Assembly: GCF_003574675.1 (NCBI RefSeq)
Contig: NZ_QOAZ01000006.1
Coordinates: 1 to 64,000, forward strand
DNA length: 64,000 nucleotides
Reading direction: 5' to 3'
DNA from: Azohydromonas sediminis
Lineage (GTDB): Bacteria > Pseudomonadota > Gammaproteobacteria > Burkholderiales > Burkholderiaceae_C
The position numbers and the translations under genes are program-made. Within the stretch, counting starts at the first letter, position 1, and each line of letters opens with the position of its first letter. Below the pieces are notes generated by a model. That model ran no database searches, had not been told where the DNA came from, and saw only the letters and a program-made list of their open reading frames with translations. This document shows positions 30,803 through 41,939 of the stretch, piece by piece.

Positions 30803-31582
30803 ATGCCGCGCTTCGCCGCCAACCTGACGATGCTGTTCAACGAGGTGCCGTTCCTCGACCGCTTCGAGCGCGCGGCCAGGGCCGGCTTCGACGCCGTCGA
30901 GTTCCTGTTCCCGTACGCGTTCCCCGCCGCCGAGATCAAGACCCGGCTCGACGCGCACGGCCTGAAGCTCGTGCTGCACAACCTGCCCGCCGGCGACTGG
31001 GACGCCGGCGAGCGCGGCATCGCGTGCCACCCCGACCGCGTCGCCGAATTCCGCGCCGGCGTCGGCAAGGCCATCGAGTACGCGGCCGCGCTCGGTGTGC
31101 CGCAGCTCAACTGCCTCGCGGGCAAGGCGCCGGCCGGCGTCGACGATGCGACGCTGCGCGCGACCTTCATCGACAACCTGAAGTACGCCGCCGCCGAGCT
31201 GAAGAAGGCCGGGCTGAAGCTGCTCGTCGAGCCGATCAACACCTACGACATCCCGGGCTTCTGGCTCAACCGCACCGCGCAGGCGATCGCGATCCTCGAC
31301 GAGGTCGGCGCCGACAACGCCTTCGTGCAGTACGACGTCTACCACGCGCAGCGCATGGAAGGCGAGATCGCCGCGACGCTCGAGAAGCAGCTGGCGCGCA
31401 TCGCGCACGTCCAGATCGCCGACAACCCCGGCCGCCACGAGCCCGGTACCGGTGAGCTGAACTGGGCCTTCCTGTTCGCGCACCTCGACCGCATCGGCTA
31501 CCGCGGCTGGATCGGCTGCGAGTACAAGCCGGCGACGACGACCGAGGCGGGCCTCGGCTGGCGCCAGGCCTTCGCCCACTGA
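30803..31582 (+). CDS. hyi: Hydroxypyruvate isomerase
   Basis: Hyi interconverts hydroxypyruvate and tartronate semialdehyde. The 259-residue TIM-barrel protein of the AP endonuclease 2 superfamily begins PRFAANLTMLFNEVPFLDRF and has the metal and substrate residues in LLVEPINTYDIPGFWL, VQYDVYHAQRMEG and HVQIADNPGRHEPGTGE. AAGGAGA lies just before the ATG, 11 bases after the gcl stop. Order and content match the glyoxylate operons of enteric bacteria. Confidence 0.95.
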   Translation: MPRFAANLTMLFNEVPFLDRFERAARAGFDAVEFLFPYAFPAAEIKTRLDAHGLKLVLHNLPAGDWDAGERGIACHPDRVAEFRAGVGKAIEYAAALGVPQLNCLAGKAPAGVDDATLRATFIDNLKYAAAELKKAGLKLLVEPINTYDIPGFWLNRTAQAIAILDEVGADNAFVQYDVYHAQRMEGEIAATLEKQLARIAHVQIADNPGRHEPGTGELNWAFLFAHLDRIGYRGWIGCEYKPATTTEAGLGWRQAFAH

Positions 31583-31607
31583 CCCGATTCCGAAGGAGGA
31601 GCTCCCG

Positions 31608-32507
31608 ATGACGACCACCCCGCTCAAGCTCGGCTTCATCGGCCTGGGCATCATGGGCGCGCCGATGTGCGGCCACCTGATCCGCGCCGGGCACCAGCTG
31701 TTCGTGCACACGCGCAGCAAGGTGCCGCCCGAGATCGCCGAGTCGAGCGCGACGCAGTGCACGACACCCAAGGGTGTGGCCGAGCGCGCCGACATCGTGT
31801 TCACGATGGTGCCCGACACCCCCGACGTCGAGGCCGTGCTGTTCGGCAAGAACGGCGTCGCCGAGGGCCTGTCGCGCGGCAAGGTCGTCGTCGACATGAG
31901 CTCGATCAGCCCGATCGCGACCAAGGAGTTCGCGAAGAAGGTCAACGCGCTCGGCTGCGACTACCTCGACGCGCCGGTCTCGGGCGGCGAAGTCGGCGCC
32001 AAGGCCGCGTCGCTGACGATCATGGTCGGCGGCCCCGAAGCCGCGTTCGAGCGCGTCAAGCCGCTGTTCGAGCTGATGGGCAAGAACATCACGCTGGTGG
32101 GCGGCAACGGCGACGGGCAGACGACCAAGGTCGCCAACCAGATCATCGTCGCGCTGAACATCGCCGCGGTGGGCGAAGCGCTCGTGTTCGCGAGCAAGGC
32201 CGGCGCCGACCCGGCCAAGGTGCGCCAGGCGCTGATGGGCGGCTTCGCGAGCAGCCGCATCCTCGAGGTGCACGGCGAGCGCATGATCAAGCGCACGTTC
32301 AACCCGGGATTCCGCATCGAGCTGCACCAGAAGGACCTGAACCTCGCGCTGCAGGGCGCCAAGGCGCTCGGTGTCGCGCTGCCGAACACCGCCAACGCGG
32401 CGCAGCTGATGCAGGCCTGCGCGGCGCACGGCATGGCCGGCCTCGACCACTCGGCGCTGGTGCGTGCGCTCGAGATCCTCGCCAACCACGAGGTCGCGAA
32501 GGCCTGA
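31608..32507 (+). CDS. glxR: 2-hydroxy-3-oxopropionate (tartronate semialdehyde) reductase
   Basis: The enzyme reduces tartronate semialdehyde to D-glycerate with NAD(P)H. The 299-residue beta-hydroxyacid dehydrogenase has GFIGLGIMGAPMCGHL (nucleotide binding), DAPVSGGEVGAKAASLTIMVGG (substrate binding) and GDGQTTKVANQI with the catalytic Lys near 171. AAGGAGGAG is a strong ribosome-binding site. It follows hyi by 25 bases and precedes ttuD by 2. Confidence 0.95.
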   Translation: MTTTPLKLGFIGLGIMGAPMCGHLIRAGHQLFVHTRSKVPPEIAESSATQCTTPKGVAERADIVFTMVPDTPDVEAVLFGKNGVAEGLSRGKVVVDMSSISPIATKEFAKKVNALGCDYLDAPVSGGEVGAKAASLTIMVGGPEAAFERVKPLFELMGKNITLVGGNGDGQTTKVANQIIVALNIAAVGEALVFASKAGADPAKVRQALMGGFASSRILEVHGERMIKRTFNPGFRIELHQKDLNLALQGAKALGVALPNTANAAQLMQACAAHGMAGLDHSALVRALEILANHEVAKA

Positions 32508-32509
32508 CG

Positions 32510-33826
32510 ATGACGCTCGACCCGCGCCGTGACCCACGCGGGTTCCTGCGCGCGCTGTACGACGCGGCGGTGCAGCGTGCGCTGCCGCAGGCCGTGACGG
32601 CGCCGTTCCTGCCCCCGCCGCCGAAGAAAGGCCGCACGCTCGTGCTCGGCGCCGGCAAGGCCGGCGGCGCGATGGCCGCGGCCGTCGATTCGCTGTGGCC
32701 CGCTGACGCACCGCTGTCGGGGCTGGTCGTCACGCGCTACGGGCACGTGCCGCCGGCGTACCGGGCCCGCCCGGGGCGCATCGACGTCGTCGAGGCGGCG
32801 CACCCGGTGCCCGACGAGGCCGGGCGGCGCGCCGCGCAGCGCATCGTCGAGCTCGCGTGCGGCCTCACCGCCGACGACCTCGTGCTGTGCCTGATCTCGG
32901 GCGGCGGCTCGGCGCTGCTGAGCCTGCCGGCGCCCGGGCTCACGTTCGAGGACAAGCAGGCCGTCAACCGCGCGCTGCTGCAGTCCGGCGCCGCGATCGA
33001 CGAGATGAACTGCGTGCGCAAACACCTCTCGGCGATCAAGGGCGGGCGGCTCGCGGCGCGGTGCGCGCCGGCCCGGGTCGTCACGCTGGCGATCAGCGAC
33101 GTGCCCGGCGACGACCCCGCGGTCATCGCCAGCGGCCCGACGGTGCCCGATGCGACCACCTGCGCCGACGCGCTGGCGATCCTCGCGCGCTACGGCATCG
33201 ACGTGCCGGGCGCCGCGCGCGCGGGGCTCGAAAGCGGCGCGTTCGAGACACCCAAGCCCGGCGATGCGCGCTTCGCCGGCCACGAGGTGCACCTGATCGC
33301 GACACCGCAGCAAAGCCTCGAGGCCGCCGCGGCGCTCGCGCGGCGGCACGGTGTGGCCGCGCACGTCCTCAGCGACGAGATCGAAGGCGAGAGCCGCGAG
33401 GTCGGCAAGGTGCACGCGGCGCTGGCGCGCGCGGTGGCGCGCCGCGGCGAGCCGTTCGCAGCGCCGTGCGTGATCCTCAGCGGCGGCGAGACGACGGTGA
33501 CGGTGCGCCCGGCCGCCGCAGGCACGCCCCCCGGGCGCGGCGGGCGCGCCACCGAATTCCTGCTCGGCTGCGCGATCGCGCTGCACGGCCAGCCCGGCGT
33601 GCACGTGCTCGCCGCCGACACCGACGGCATCGACGGCGTCGAGGACAACGCCGGCGCCGTCGTCGCGCCCGACACGCTCGCGCGCGCCGCCGCGCGGGGG
33701 CTCAAGGCCGGCGACTTCCTCGACCGCCACGACGCCTATTCGTTCTTCGCCGCGCTCGACGACCTCGTCGTCACCGGGCCGACCTACACCAACGTCAACG
33801 ACTTCCGCGCGCTGCTGGTGGCCTGA
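32510..33826 (+). CDS. ttuD: Glycerate 2-kinase/hydroxypyruvate reductase family (MOFRL)
   Basis: The 438-residue protein belongs to the MOFRL/TtuD family. It has LVLGAGKAGGAMAAAVD, VLCLISGGGSALLSLPAPG, CVRKHLSAIKGGRLA and the C-terminal MOFRL domain LAADTDGIDGVEDNAGAVV. The family was first described as hydroxypyruvate reductase, but many members phosphorylate D-glycerate to 2-phosphoglycerate. In this operon the kinase activity would complete the route from glyoxylate to glycolysis. A hairpin follows the stop by one base. Confidence 0.92.
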   Translation: MTLDPRRDPRGFLRALYDAAVQRALPQAVTAPFLPPPPKKGRTLVLGAGKAGGAMAAAVDSLWPADAPLSGLVVTRYGHVPPAYRARPGRIDVVEAAHPVPDEAGRRAAQRIVELACGLTADDLVLCLISGGGSALLSLPAPGLTFEDKQAVNRALLQSGAAIDEMNCVRKHLSAIKGGRLAARCAPARVVTLAISDVPGDDPAVIASGPTVPDATTCADALAILARYGIDVPGAARAGLESGAFETPKPGDARFAGHEVHLIATPQQSLEAAAALARRHGVAAHVLSDEIEGESREVGKVHAALARAVARRGEPFAAPCVILSGGETTVTVRPAAAGTPPGRGGRATEFLLGCAIALHGQPGVHVLAADTDGIDGVEDNAGAVVAPDTLARAAARGLKAGDFLDRHDAYSFFAALDDLVVTGPTYTNVNDFRALLVA

Positions 33827-33827
33827 G

Positions 33828-33848
33828 GCCGCAGCCTCACGCTGCGGC
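33828..33848 (+). terminator. Hairpin after ttuD, probable terminator
   Basis: GCCGCAGC (33828-33835) and GCTGCGGC (33841-33848) form a perfect 8-bp stem with a CTCAC loop, one base after the ttuD stop. There is no T-run, so termination may depend on other factors. It marks the end of the glyoxylate operon before an unrelated gene. Confidence 0.6.
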
Positions 33849-33939
33849 GCGTGACGTATGGCACGCACGCCCCCGCATGCGCACGCACGTGCGTCGCCGC
33901 GGTCAAGACCGCGCGTCGACGGTCGATACCCCCGGGGCA

Positions 33940-34461
33940 ATGAGGGAGACAGCGACACCCCGGGAGGGACGCGTCGGCGCCGCGCGCGCGCCCGGCGGCG
34001 GGGCATCGCGGCGCGCGCGCGGGTTCACGGTCGTCGAACTCGGGCTCGTCGTGGCGCTGCTGGCCGTGCTGGCGGCGATCGCGCTGCCGGCGTACCAGGA
34101 CCATCGCGAGCGCGTGCACCGTGCGCAGGCCGTGACCGACATCGCCGCGATGCAGGCGCTGATCGCCCACTACCAGCTCGAGCACCGCGAGCTGCCGGCG
34201 TCGCTGGCCGACGTCGGGCAGGGCGGCCGGCTCGACCCCTGGGGCCGGCCCTATGTCTACGTCGACGTCTCGGGCAAGGGCGGCAAGGGCAAGGCGCGCA
34301 AGGACCGCAAGCTCAACCCGCTGAACACCGACTTCGACCTCTACAGCGTCGGACGCGACGGCGTCTCGAAGCCGCAGGTCAGTCACAGGGACAGCGCCGA
34401 CGACGTGCTGCGCGCGCTCGACGGCGACTTCATCGGCGTCGGCGCCGACTTCACGCGCTGA
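33940..34461 (+). CDS. Type IV pilin/type II secretion pseudopilin-like protein (GspG-like)
   Basis: The 173-residue protein has a prepilin signature RRARG|FTVVELGLVVALLAVLAAIALPAYQDH, with Gly at the cleavage site followed by Phe and the conserved Glu at +5. The C-terminal GspG-like part contains LDPWGRPYVYVDVSG and ends LYSVGRDG, a form also found in major pseudopilins. The leader is long (about 28 residues) and basic. No secretion or pilus genes are nearby, so it is an orphan. It is followed by a GGDEF-EAL gene after 18 bases. Confidence 0.85.
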   Translation: MRETATPREGRVGAARAPGGGASRRARGFTVVELGLVVALLAVLAAIALPAYQDHRERVHRAQAVTDIAAMQALIAHYQLEHRELPASLADVGQGGRLDPWGRPYVYVDVSGKGGKGKARKDRKLNPLNTDFDLYSVGRDGVSKPQVSHRDSADDVLRALDGDFIGVGADFTR

Positions 34462-34479
34462 CGCGCAGCAGGCGGCGCG

Positions 34480-37314
34480 ATGTTCGACCGCACCTTCCTG
34501 CGCAGCCGCGTCGCGCGCCGCATCTTCGGCCTGTTCCTCGTCTCGGCCTTCGTGCCGGTGCTCGTGCTCGCGCTGCTGGCCTGGCACCAGGTGCGGCAGA
34601 CCAACGAAACGCACGCGCGCCAGCACCTGCAGGCGCGCGCGGGCGCCTACGCGCGCGCACTGCACGAGCGCCTGCTCAACGCCGGGCTCGCGCTGCGTGC
34701 GCTCGCCGAGTCGCCGCTGGACCTCGCGACCGTGCTGCAGGGAGGCGGCCTGCACGAGGAAGTCGTCTTCCGCCGCGTGATCCGCGTCGCGCCGCCGCGC
34801 GGCGGCGACGTCGGCCCCGCCGCGACGGCCGACTGGATGCCGGCCGCCCCGTCGGACCACGAGTGGCTGCACCTGGCCGGCGGCCGGGCCGTGCTGCGTG
34901 CGCCGACGACGCGCAACGGCGCGCCGTGGCTCGGCGTCGCCGTCGACCCCGCCGATCCCGCCCGCGGGCTGCTGTGGGCCGAGCTCGGCCTGGACTTCCT
35001 GTGGGAGACCGACGAGGCCCTGGGCTCCAACGTCGAGGTCTGCGTCGCACAGGCCGCGCAGGTGCTGCACTGCTCGGACCCGGCGCATGCGCACGTCGCA
35101 CTCGCGCTCGACGGCACGGCCGACGGTGCGCCAGCGCTCGTCGACGGGATGGACGTCGTCGCGCGCTCGGTGCCGCTGAAGGCCGCGTTCGACGCGCCGC
35201 CGTGGCGCGTCGTCTTCATGCACCCGCGCGAAGGCGCCGGCGCGACGACGCTCGCCGACGCATGGCGCCTGGGCGCGATGGTGCTGTTCACGCTGCTGCT
35301 CGTCGCGTGGCTGAGCGTGCTGCAGATCCGCCGCACGCTGGTGCCGATCGACCGCCTGATCGAAGGCGCCCGGCGCTTCGCGAAGCAGCGCTTCGACGAG
35401 CCGGTGGCGATCGACGACGAGCGCGACGAGTTCGGCCAGCTCGCCAGGGCGCTCAACGGGATGGCGCGCCAGCTCGGCACGCGCATCGAGGCGATGCGCG
35501 TGCTGGCCGACATCGACCGCGAGCTGCTCGCCGGGCTCGACCTCGATCGCGTGCGCGAGCGGGTGGCGCGGCGCATCGAGAAACTGCTGCCCGGCGCGCA
35601 GGTGCGCGTGCTCGCGACGCGCGACGACGAACCTCGCGCTGGCGGCGGCACGTGGAACGGCGCCGCCCCCGACGGCGATGCCGTCACGGCGCCGCCGCGC
35701 GCGCTGATCGCGACGCTGACGCTGCGCGCGGCGCTGTGGCTGCGCCGCGACGACGGCACGGCCGCCGACGAGCCGTGGGCGCCAGCCTCGGCGTGGAGCG
35801 ACGCGCTGCTCGCACAGCTCGGGCTCGAGCGCGGCCTCGTGCTGCCGGCGCTGTGGCGCGACCGCGTCTGCGCGCTCGTCGCCGTCGCCGGCGTCGAGCC
35901 GGCGCAGGTCGGCGACTCGGTGCTGCGCCAGCTGCGCGAACTGACCGACCGCGTCGCCGTCGCGTTCGCGGCGCGCGCGCGCGAGCGCATGCTCGAACAC
36001 CAGGCCAGCCACGACATGCTCACCGGGCTGCCGAACCGCATGCTGCTGAAGGACCGCGTCGAGCGCGACATCGCGGCGGCGCGCCGCAACCAGCAGCGCG
36101 TGGCGCTGCTGTTCATCGACCTCGACCGCTTCAAGCAGGTCAACGACACGCTCGGCCACGGCGTCGGCGACGCGCTGCTGACGCAGGCCGTGCAACGGCT
36201 GCGCGCCTGCGTGCGCGACAGCGACACGATCGGCCGCCTCGGCGGCGACGAGTTCGCGATCGCGCTGCCCGGGCTGCGCACGCCGCACGACGCCGCGCGC
36301 GTGGCCGACCAGGTCGTCGCGACGCTGTCGGCGCCGTTTCGCGTCGGCCACCAGGAGTGCTTCATCGGCGCGAGCGTCGGCGTCGCGATGTACCCGGACG
36401 ACGGCAAGGGCTTCGACGAGCTGCTCGCGCACGCCGACATCGCGATGTACCGCGCCAAGGGCGCGGGCCGCGGCTGCGTCGTGTTCTTCGAGGCCGAGAT
36501 GAACGCGCACGAGCGCGACCGCCGGCAGCTGGCGCACGACCTGCGCCGCGCGATCGAGCGGCGCGAGCTCGAGGTGCACTTCCAGCCGCGCGTCGACGCG
36601 GCGAGCGGGCGCGTCGTCTCGGCCGAGGCGCTGGTGCGCTGGACGCACCCGCAGCTCGGCGCCGTGCCGCCGGCGCGCTTCGTGCCGATCGCCGAGGAGG
36701 TCGGGCTGATCGACGCGCTCGGCGAGCACGTGCTCGCGCAGGCCTGCCAGCGCGTGGCGGCATGGCGGCGCGCCGGCTGCCGTGTCGACCGTGTGTCGGT
36801 CAACGTGTCGGCGCGCCAGCTGCGCGGCGGCCAGCTGCTGCACGTGGTGCGCCGCGAGCTGCGCGCCGCCGCGCTGCCGCCCGACACGCTCGAGCTCGAG
36901 GTCACCGAAGGCACGATCGTCGATGCGAGCGCCGCCGTCACCGAGCTGCTGCACACGCTGCGCGCCGACGGCGTGCGCATCGCGCTCGACGACTTCGGCA
37001 CCGGCTACTCGTCGATGAGCTACCTGCGGCGGCTGCCGACCGACGTCATCAAGGTCGACCGCAGCTTCGTCGCCGAGATGGCCGACGACCCGCGCGCGCT
37101 GAGCATCGTCGGCGCCATCGTCGCGATGGCCCAGGCGCTGGGCATGAGCGTGACCGCCGAGGGCGTCGAGACGCAGGCGCAGGCCGAGCTGCTCGTCGGC
37201 CTCGGTGTCGACGAGCTGCAGGGCTACCTGTACGGGCGGCCGATGCCGGCGGGCGACTTCTCGACGCGACTCGAGCGCGTCAGCACCGTCGAGGCGGCCG
37301 CGCTGCCGGCCTGA
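34480..37314 (+). CDS. Membrane GGDEF-EAL protein with periplasmic sensor and HAMP domain
   Basis: A 944-residue cyclic-di-GMP enzyme. It has TM1 at about 15-37, a periplasmic sensor region to about 265, TM2 at about 267-287 and a HAMP segment (IRRTLVPIDRLIEGARRF). A region around 340-500 may be a degenerate GAF. GGDEF lies at 588-592, preceded by an RDSD inhibitory I-site. EAL is at 716-718 in SAEALVRWTHP. The EAL ligands look intact (VNVSARQ, EVTEGT, DDFGTGYS, IKVDRSFV, AEGVET), so diguanylate cyclase and phosphodiesterase activities are both possible. It pairs with the pseudopilin gene upstream. Confidence 0.92.
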   Translation: MFDRTFLRSRVARRIFGLFLVSAFVPVLVLALLAWHQVRQTNETHARQHLQARAGAYARALHERLLNAGLALRALAESPLDLATVLQGGGLHEEVVFRRVIRVAPPRGGDVGPAATADWMPAAPSDHEWLHLAGGRAVLRAPTTRNGAPWLGVAVDPADPARGLLWAELGLDFLWETDEALGSNVEVCVAQAAQVLHCSDPAHAHVALALDGTADGAPALVDGMDVVARSVPLKAAFDAPPWRVVFMHPREGAGATTLADAWRLGAMVLFTLLLVAWLSVLQIRRTLVPIDRLIEGARRFAKQRFDEPVAIDDERDEFGQLARALNGMARQLGTRIEAMRVLADIDRELLAGLDLDRVRERVARRIEKLLPGAQVRVLATRDDEPRAGGGTWNGAAPDGDAVTAPPRALIATLTLRAALWLRRDDGTAADEPWAPASAWSDALLAQLGLERGLVLPALWRDRVCALVAVAGVEPAQVGDSVLRQLRELTDRVAVAFAARARERMLEHQASHDMLTGLPNRMLLKDRVERDIAAARRNQQRVALLFIDLDRFKQVNDTLGHGVGDALLTQAVQRLRACVRDSDTIGRLGGDEFAIALPGLRTPHDAARVADQVVATLSAPFRVGHQECFIGASVGVAMYPDDGKGFDELLAHADIAMYRAKGAGRGCVVFFEAEMNAHERDRRQLAHDLRRAIERRELEVHFQPRVDAASGRVVSAEALVRWTHPQLGAVPPARFVPIAEEVGLIDALGEHVLAQACQRVAAWRRAGCRVDRVSVNVSARQLRGGQLLHVVRRELRAAALPPDTLELEVTEGTIVDASAAVTELLHTLRADGVRIALDDFGTGYSSMSYLRRLPTDVIKVDRSFVAEMADDPRALSIVGAIVAMAQALGMSVTAEGVETQAQAELLVGLGVDELQGYLYGRPMPAGDFSTRLERVSTVEAAALPA

Positions 37315-37355
37315 GCACGCGCCGGCCGGCCGTCGACGCTCGGGCCGGAGGCTAA

Positions 37356-39440
<2,085 letters not shown>

Positions 39441-39462
39441 TCGGCTGCCGCGGTGGCGGTGG

Positions 39463-39639
39463 TCAGGGCGCGACGGGCCGGGCCGCGCGCGGGCGCAGCC
39501 AGCGCCACAGCAGCGATGCGAGTGCGGCGGCGCCGGCCAGCGTTGCCGTATCGACCGTCAGCACCGCGTGGCCAGCCCAGCCGAACAGCGACCACAACGC
39601 GAGGAGGACGAGGGCGAGACCCCAGATCAGCAGGTGCAT
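39463..39639 (-). CDS. Small membrane protein, unknown function
   Basis: A 58-residue frame that starts MHLLIWGLALVLLALWSLFGWAGHAVL has one clear hydrophobic segment (about 2-27), a second weaker one and an Arg-rich end. I favour ATG 39639 over an in-frame ATG at 39678, which would put 13 polar residues before the membrane segment. No strong ribosome-binding site is present. It fills the gap between adenine deaminase and the FMN dehydrogenase. It has no recognisable family and could be a chance frame. Confidence 0.5.
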   Translation of the reverse strand: MHLLIWGLALVLLALWSLFGWAGHAVLTVDTATLAGAAALASLLWRWLRPRAARPVAP

Positions 39640-39726
39640 GGCTGGCGTGGGTGATGGCGATGGCCGCGTTGGCCACAACGCGGCAGGCGCGGTTGCGTGC
39701 CGCCCACGGGCGACGCACGCCGGCGT

Positions 39727-40878
39727 TCAGACCGGGTAGGTGCCCGGCAGCAGGATGCGGCGGTCGACGTGCTGGATGTTCGTGTGGCCGCAGAACGCCA
39801 TCGTCAGGTCGAGCTCCTTGTGGATAATCTCGAGGCACTTCGTGACGCCCGCCTCGCCCATCGCCCCGAGCGCGTAGAGGAAGGCGCGCCCGATGTAGGT
39901 GCCGCGTGCGCCGAGCGCCCAGGCCTTGAGCACGTCCTGGCCGCTGCGGATGCCGCCGTCCATGTGGACCTCGATCTTCGAACCCACTGCATCGACGATC
40001 GCCGGCAGCGCCTCGATGCTCGACGGCGCGCCGTCGAGCTGGCGCCCGCCGTGGTTGCTGACGATCAGCGCGTCGGCGCCCGAGTCGGCGGCGAGCTTCG
40101 CGTCCTCGACGTCGAGGATGCCCTTGAGGATCAGCTTGCCGCCCCAGCGCTTCTTGATCCACTCGACGTCGCCCCAGTTGAGCTTGGGGTCGAACTGCTT
40201 GGCGGTCCACTCCGACAGGCTGCCCATGTCGCCGACGCCCTTGACGTGGCCGACGATGTTGCCGAACTGCCGGCGCTTGGTGCCGAGCATGCCCAGGCAC
40301 CAGCGCGGCTTGGTCGCGAGGTTGATCAGGTTCGCCAGCGTGGGCTTCGGCGGCGCGCTCAGCCCGTTTTTCAGGTCCTTGTGGCGCTGGCCGAGGATCT
40401 GCAGGTCCAGCGTCAGCACGAGCGCGTCGCAGCCGGCCGCCTTCGCGCGGTCGATCAGCCGCTCGATGAAGTCGCGGTCGCGCATCACGTAGAGCTGGAA
40501 CCAGAACGGCTGCGTCGTGTGCGCGGCGATGTCCTCGATCGAGCAGATGCTCATCGTCGACAGCGTGAAGCGGATGCCGAACTTCTCGGCCGCCCGCGCG
40601 GCCAGGATCTCGCCGTCGGCGTGCTGCATGCCCGTGAGCCCCGTCGGCGCGAGCGCCACCGGCATCGTCACCGGCACGCCGACCATCTTGGTGGCCGTCG
40701 TGCGGTTCTCCATGTTGACCGCCACGCGCTGGCGCAGCTTGATCTTGCGGAAGTCGCTCTCGTTGGCGCGGTAGGTGCTCTCGGTCCACGAGCCGCTGTC
40801 GGCGTAGTCGTAGAACATGCGCGGCACGCGCTTCCTGGCCAGCACGCGCAGGTCTTCGATGTTCGTGATCACGGGCAT
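39727..40878 (-). CDS. FMN-dependent 2-hydroxyacid dehydrogenase (LldD/glycolate oxidase family)
   Basis: The 383-residue TIM-barrel flavoprotein has APTGLTGMQHADGEI, FWFQLYVMRDRDF (Tyr of the FMN site), LTLDLQILGQRHKDL, the catalytic His-Gly-Gly-Arg in VSNHGGRQLDGAPSS and DGGIRSGQDVLKAWALGA. It oxidises an L-2-hydroxyacid such as lactate, glycolate or mandelate. The family does not resolve which. The preferred start has GAGGAGA upstream. With the glyoxylate operon nearby, glycolate is an attractive substrate, but L-lactate is equally possible. It follows a LysR gene on the same strand. Confidence 0.9.
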   Translation of the reverse strand: MPVITNIEDLRVLARKRVPRMFYDYADSGSWTESTYRANESDFRKIKLRQRVAVNMENRTTATKMVGVPVTMPVALAPTGLTGMQHADGEILAARAAEKFGIRFTLSTMSICSIEDIAAHTTQPFWFQLYVMRDRDFIERLIDRAKAAGCDALVLTLDLQILGQRHKDLKNGLSAPPKPTLANLINLATKPRWCLGMLGTKRRQFGNIVGHVKGVGDMGSLSEWTAKQFDPKLNWGDVEWIKKRWGGKLILKGILDVEDAKLAADSGADALIVSNHGGRQLDGAPSSIEALPAIVDAVGSKIEVHMDGGIRSGQDVLKAWALGARGTYIGRAFLYALGAMGEAGVTKCLEIIHKELDLTMAFCGHTNIQHVDRRILLPGTYPV

Positions 40879-40959
40879 CGCGCGGTCTCCTCGGGGTGAA
40901 TCGGGCATCGAACGGCCGCGATGCTACCGACACCGCCGCAGGCGCCGGCGGAAAGATGT

Positions 40960-41886
40960 TCAGCGCTGGGCGGAACGTGCGGCGCGCAAGGCCTCGCGGG
41001 CGTCGGCCTCGACGTCGCGGCACACGCCGGCCAGCCACTGCACGAAGTCGGCCGCGGCGTCGCCGCCGCCTTGCGCGCGCACGTGGTACGCGTGCGCGGG
41101 CTCGGCGTCGACGTCGAACAGCGGCACCAGCGCGCCGGCGGCCAGCCACCGGCGCGCCAGCGTGGGCCGCGCCAGCGCGACGCCCTGCGCGCTGACGGCG
41201 GCCTCGAGCACCATGCCGAGGTCGACCAGGCGCGGGCCGTGCGCGGGCTCGGGCCAGTCGAGCCCGGCAGCGCGCAGCCACGGTCCCCACGGCTCGAGCG
41301 GCGTGCGCAGCAGCGGCGCGTGCGCGAGGTCGGCCGGCCGGCGCAGCGGCGGCAGGCGGTGCAGCAGCGCCGGCGCAGCCAGCGGACGCACGCGGTCGCG
41401 CAGCAACACGGCGCCGCCGGTGGTGCGTGCATCGCCGCTGCGCACCTCGACGTCGGCGTCGGCCGGCGAGATGTCGAGGAACGGGATCGACAGCACCACC
41501 TCGAGCTCGACGTCGGGACGCGCGCGCGTGAACCCCTCGAGTGCCGGCACCAGCACCTCGCGCGCGAAGGTGGGCGGCGCGCACACGCGCAGCCGCTGCA
41601 TGCGCTGCGCGCTGCGCCGGTGCAGCGGCACCGCAGCGAGCAGCCCGAGTGCCGCGCGCACCTGCCCGAGGTATTCCTTGCCGGCGGCGGTCAGCTGCAA
41701 CCCGCGACCACGCCGGTCGAACAGCGCGGTGCCGAGCAGATCCTCGAGGGTGGCCACACGCTTGGCCACCGCGCTGGCGGTGACGGCGAGCTCGTCGGCG
41801 GCGCGCTCGAACGTGCCCAGCCGCGCCGCCGCCTCGAAGGCGCGCAGACCGTCGATCGAGGGGAAGCGCACGGCGTCGTCGCTCAT
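40960..41886 (-). CDS. LysR-type regulator (GcvA-like)
   Basis: The 308-residue protein opens FPSIDGLRAFEAAARLGTFERAADELAVTASAVAKRVATLED, the GcvA-like HTH, and continues with a LysR effector domain. It is upstream of and co-directional with the FMN dehydrogenase (81-base gap), and divergent from the DUF454 gene (53-base gap). It probably regulates the dehydrogenase. The ligand is unknown. Confidence 0.87.
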   Translation of the reverse strand: MSDDAVRFPSIDGLRAFEAAARLGTFERAADELAVTASAVAKRVATLEDLLGTALFDRRGRGLQLTAAGKEYLGQVRAALGLLAAVPLHRRSAQRMQRLRVCAPPTFAREVLVPALEGFTRARPDVELEVVLSIPFLDISPADADVEVRSGDARTTGGAVLLRDRVRPLAAPALLHRLPPLRRPADLAHAPLLRTPLEPWGPWLRAAGLDWPEPAHGPRLVDLGMVLEAAVSAQGVALARPTLARRWLAAGALVPLFDVDAEPAHAYHVRAQGGGDAAADFVQWLAGVCRDVEADAREALRAARSAQR

Positions 41887-41939
41887 GAGGCGAGTCTAGG
41901 CGCGCGCGCCGCTGGCCGGGCTGCGGCTACGATCGTGCG

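Noticed and set aside
33883-33894. 12-bp palindrome ACGCAC-GTGCGT ahead of the pseudopilin gene
   Set aside because: Short GC-rich palindromes of this kind are frequent here; there is no regulator or promoter context to support an operator.
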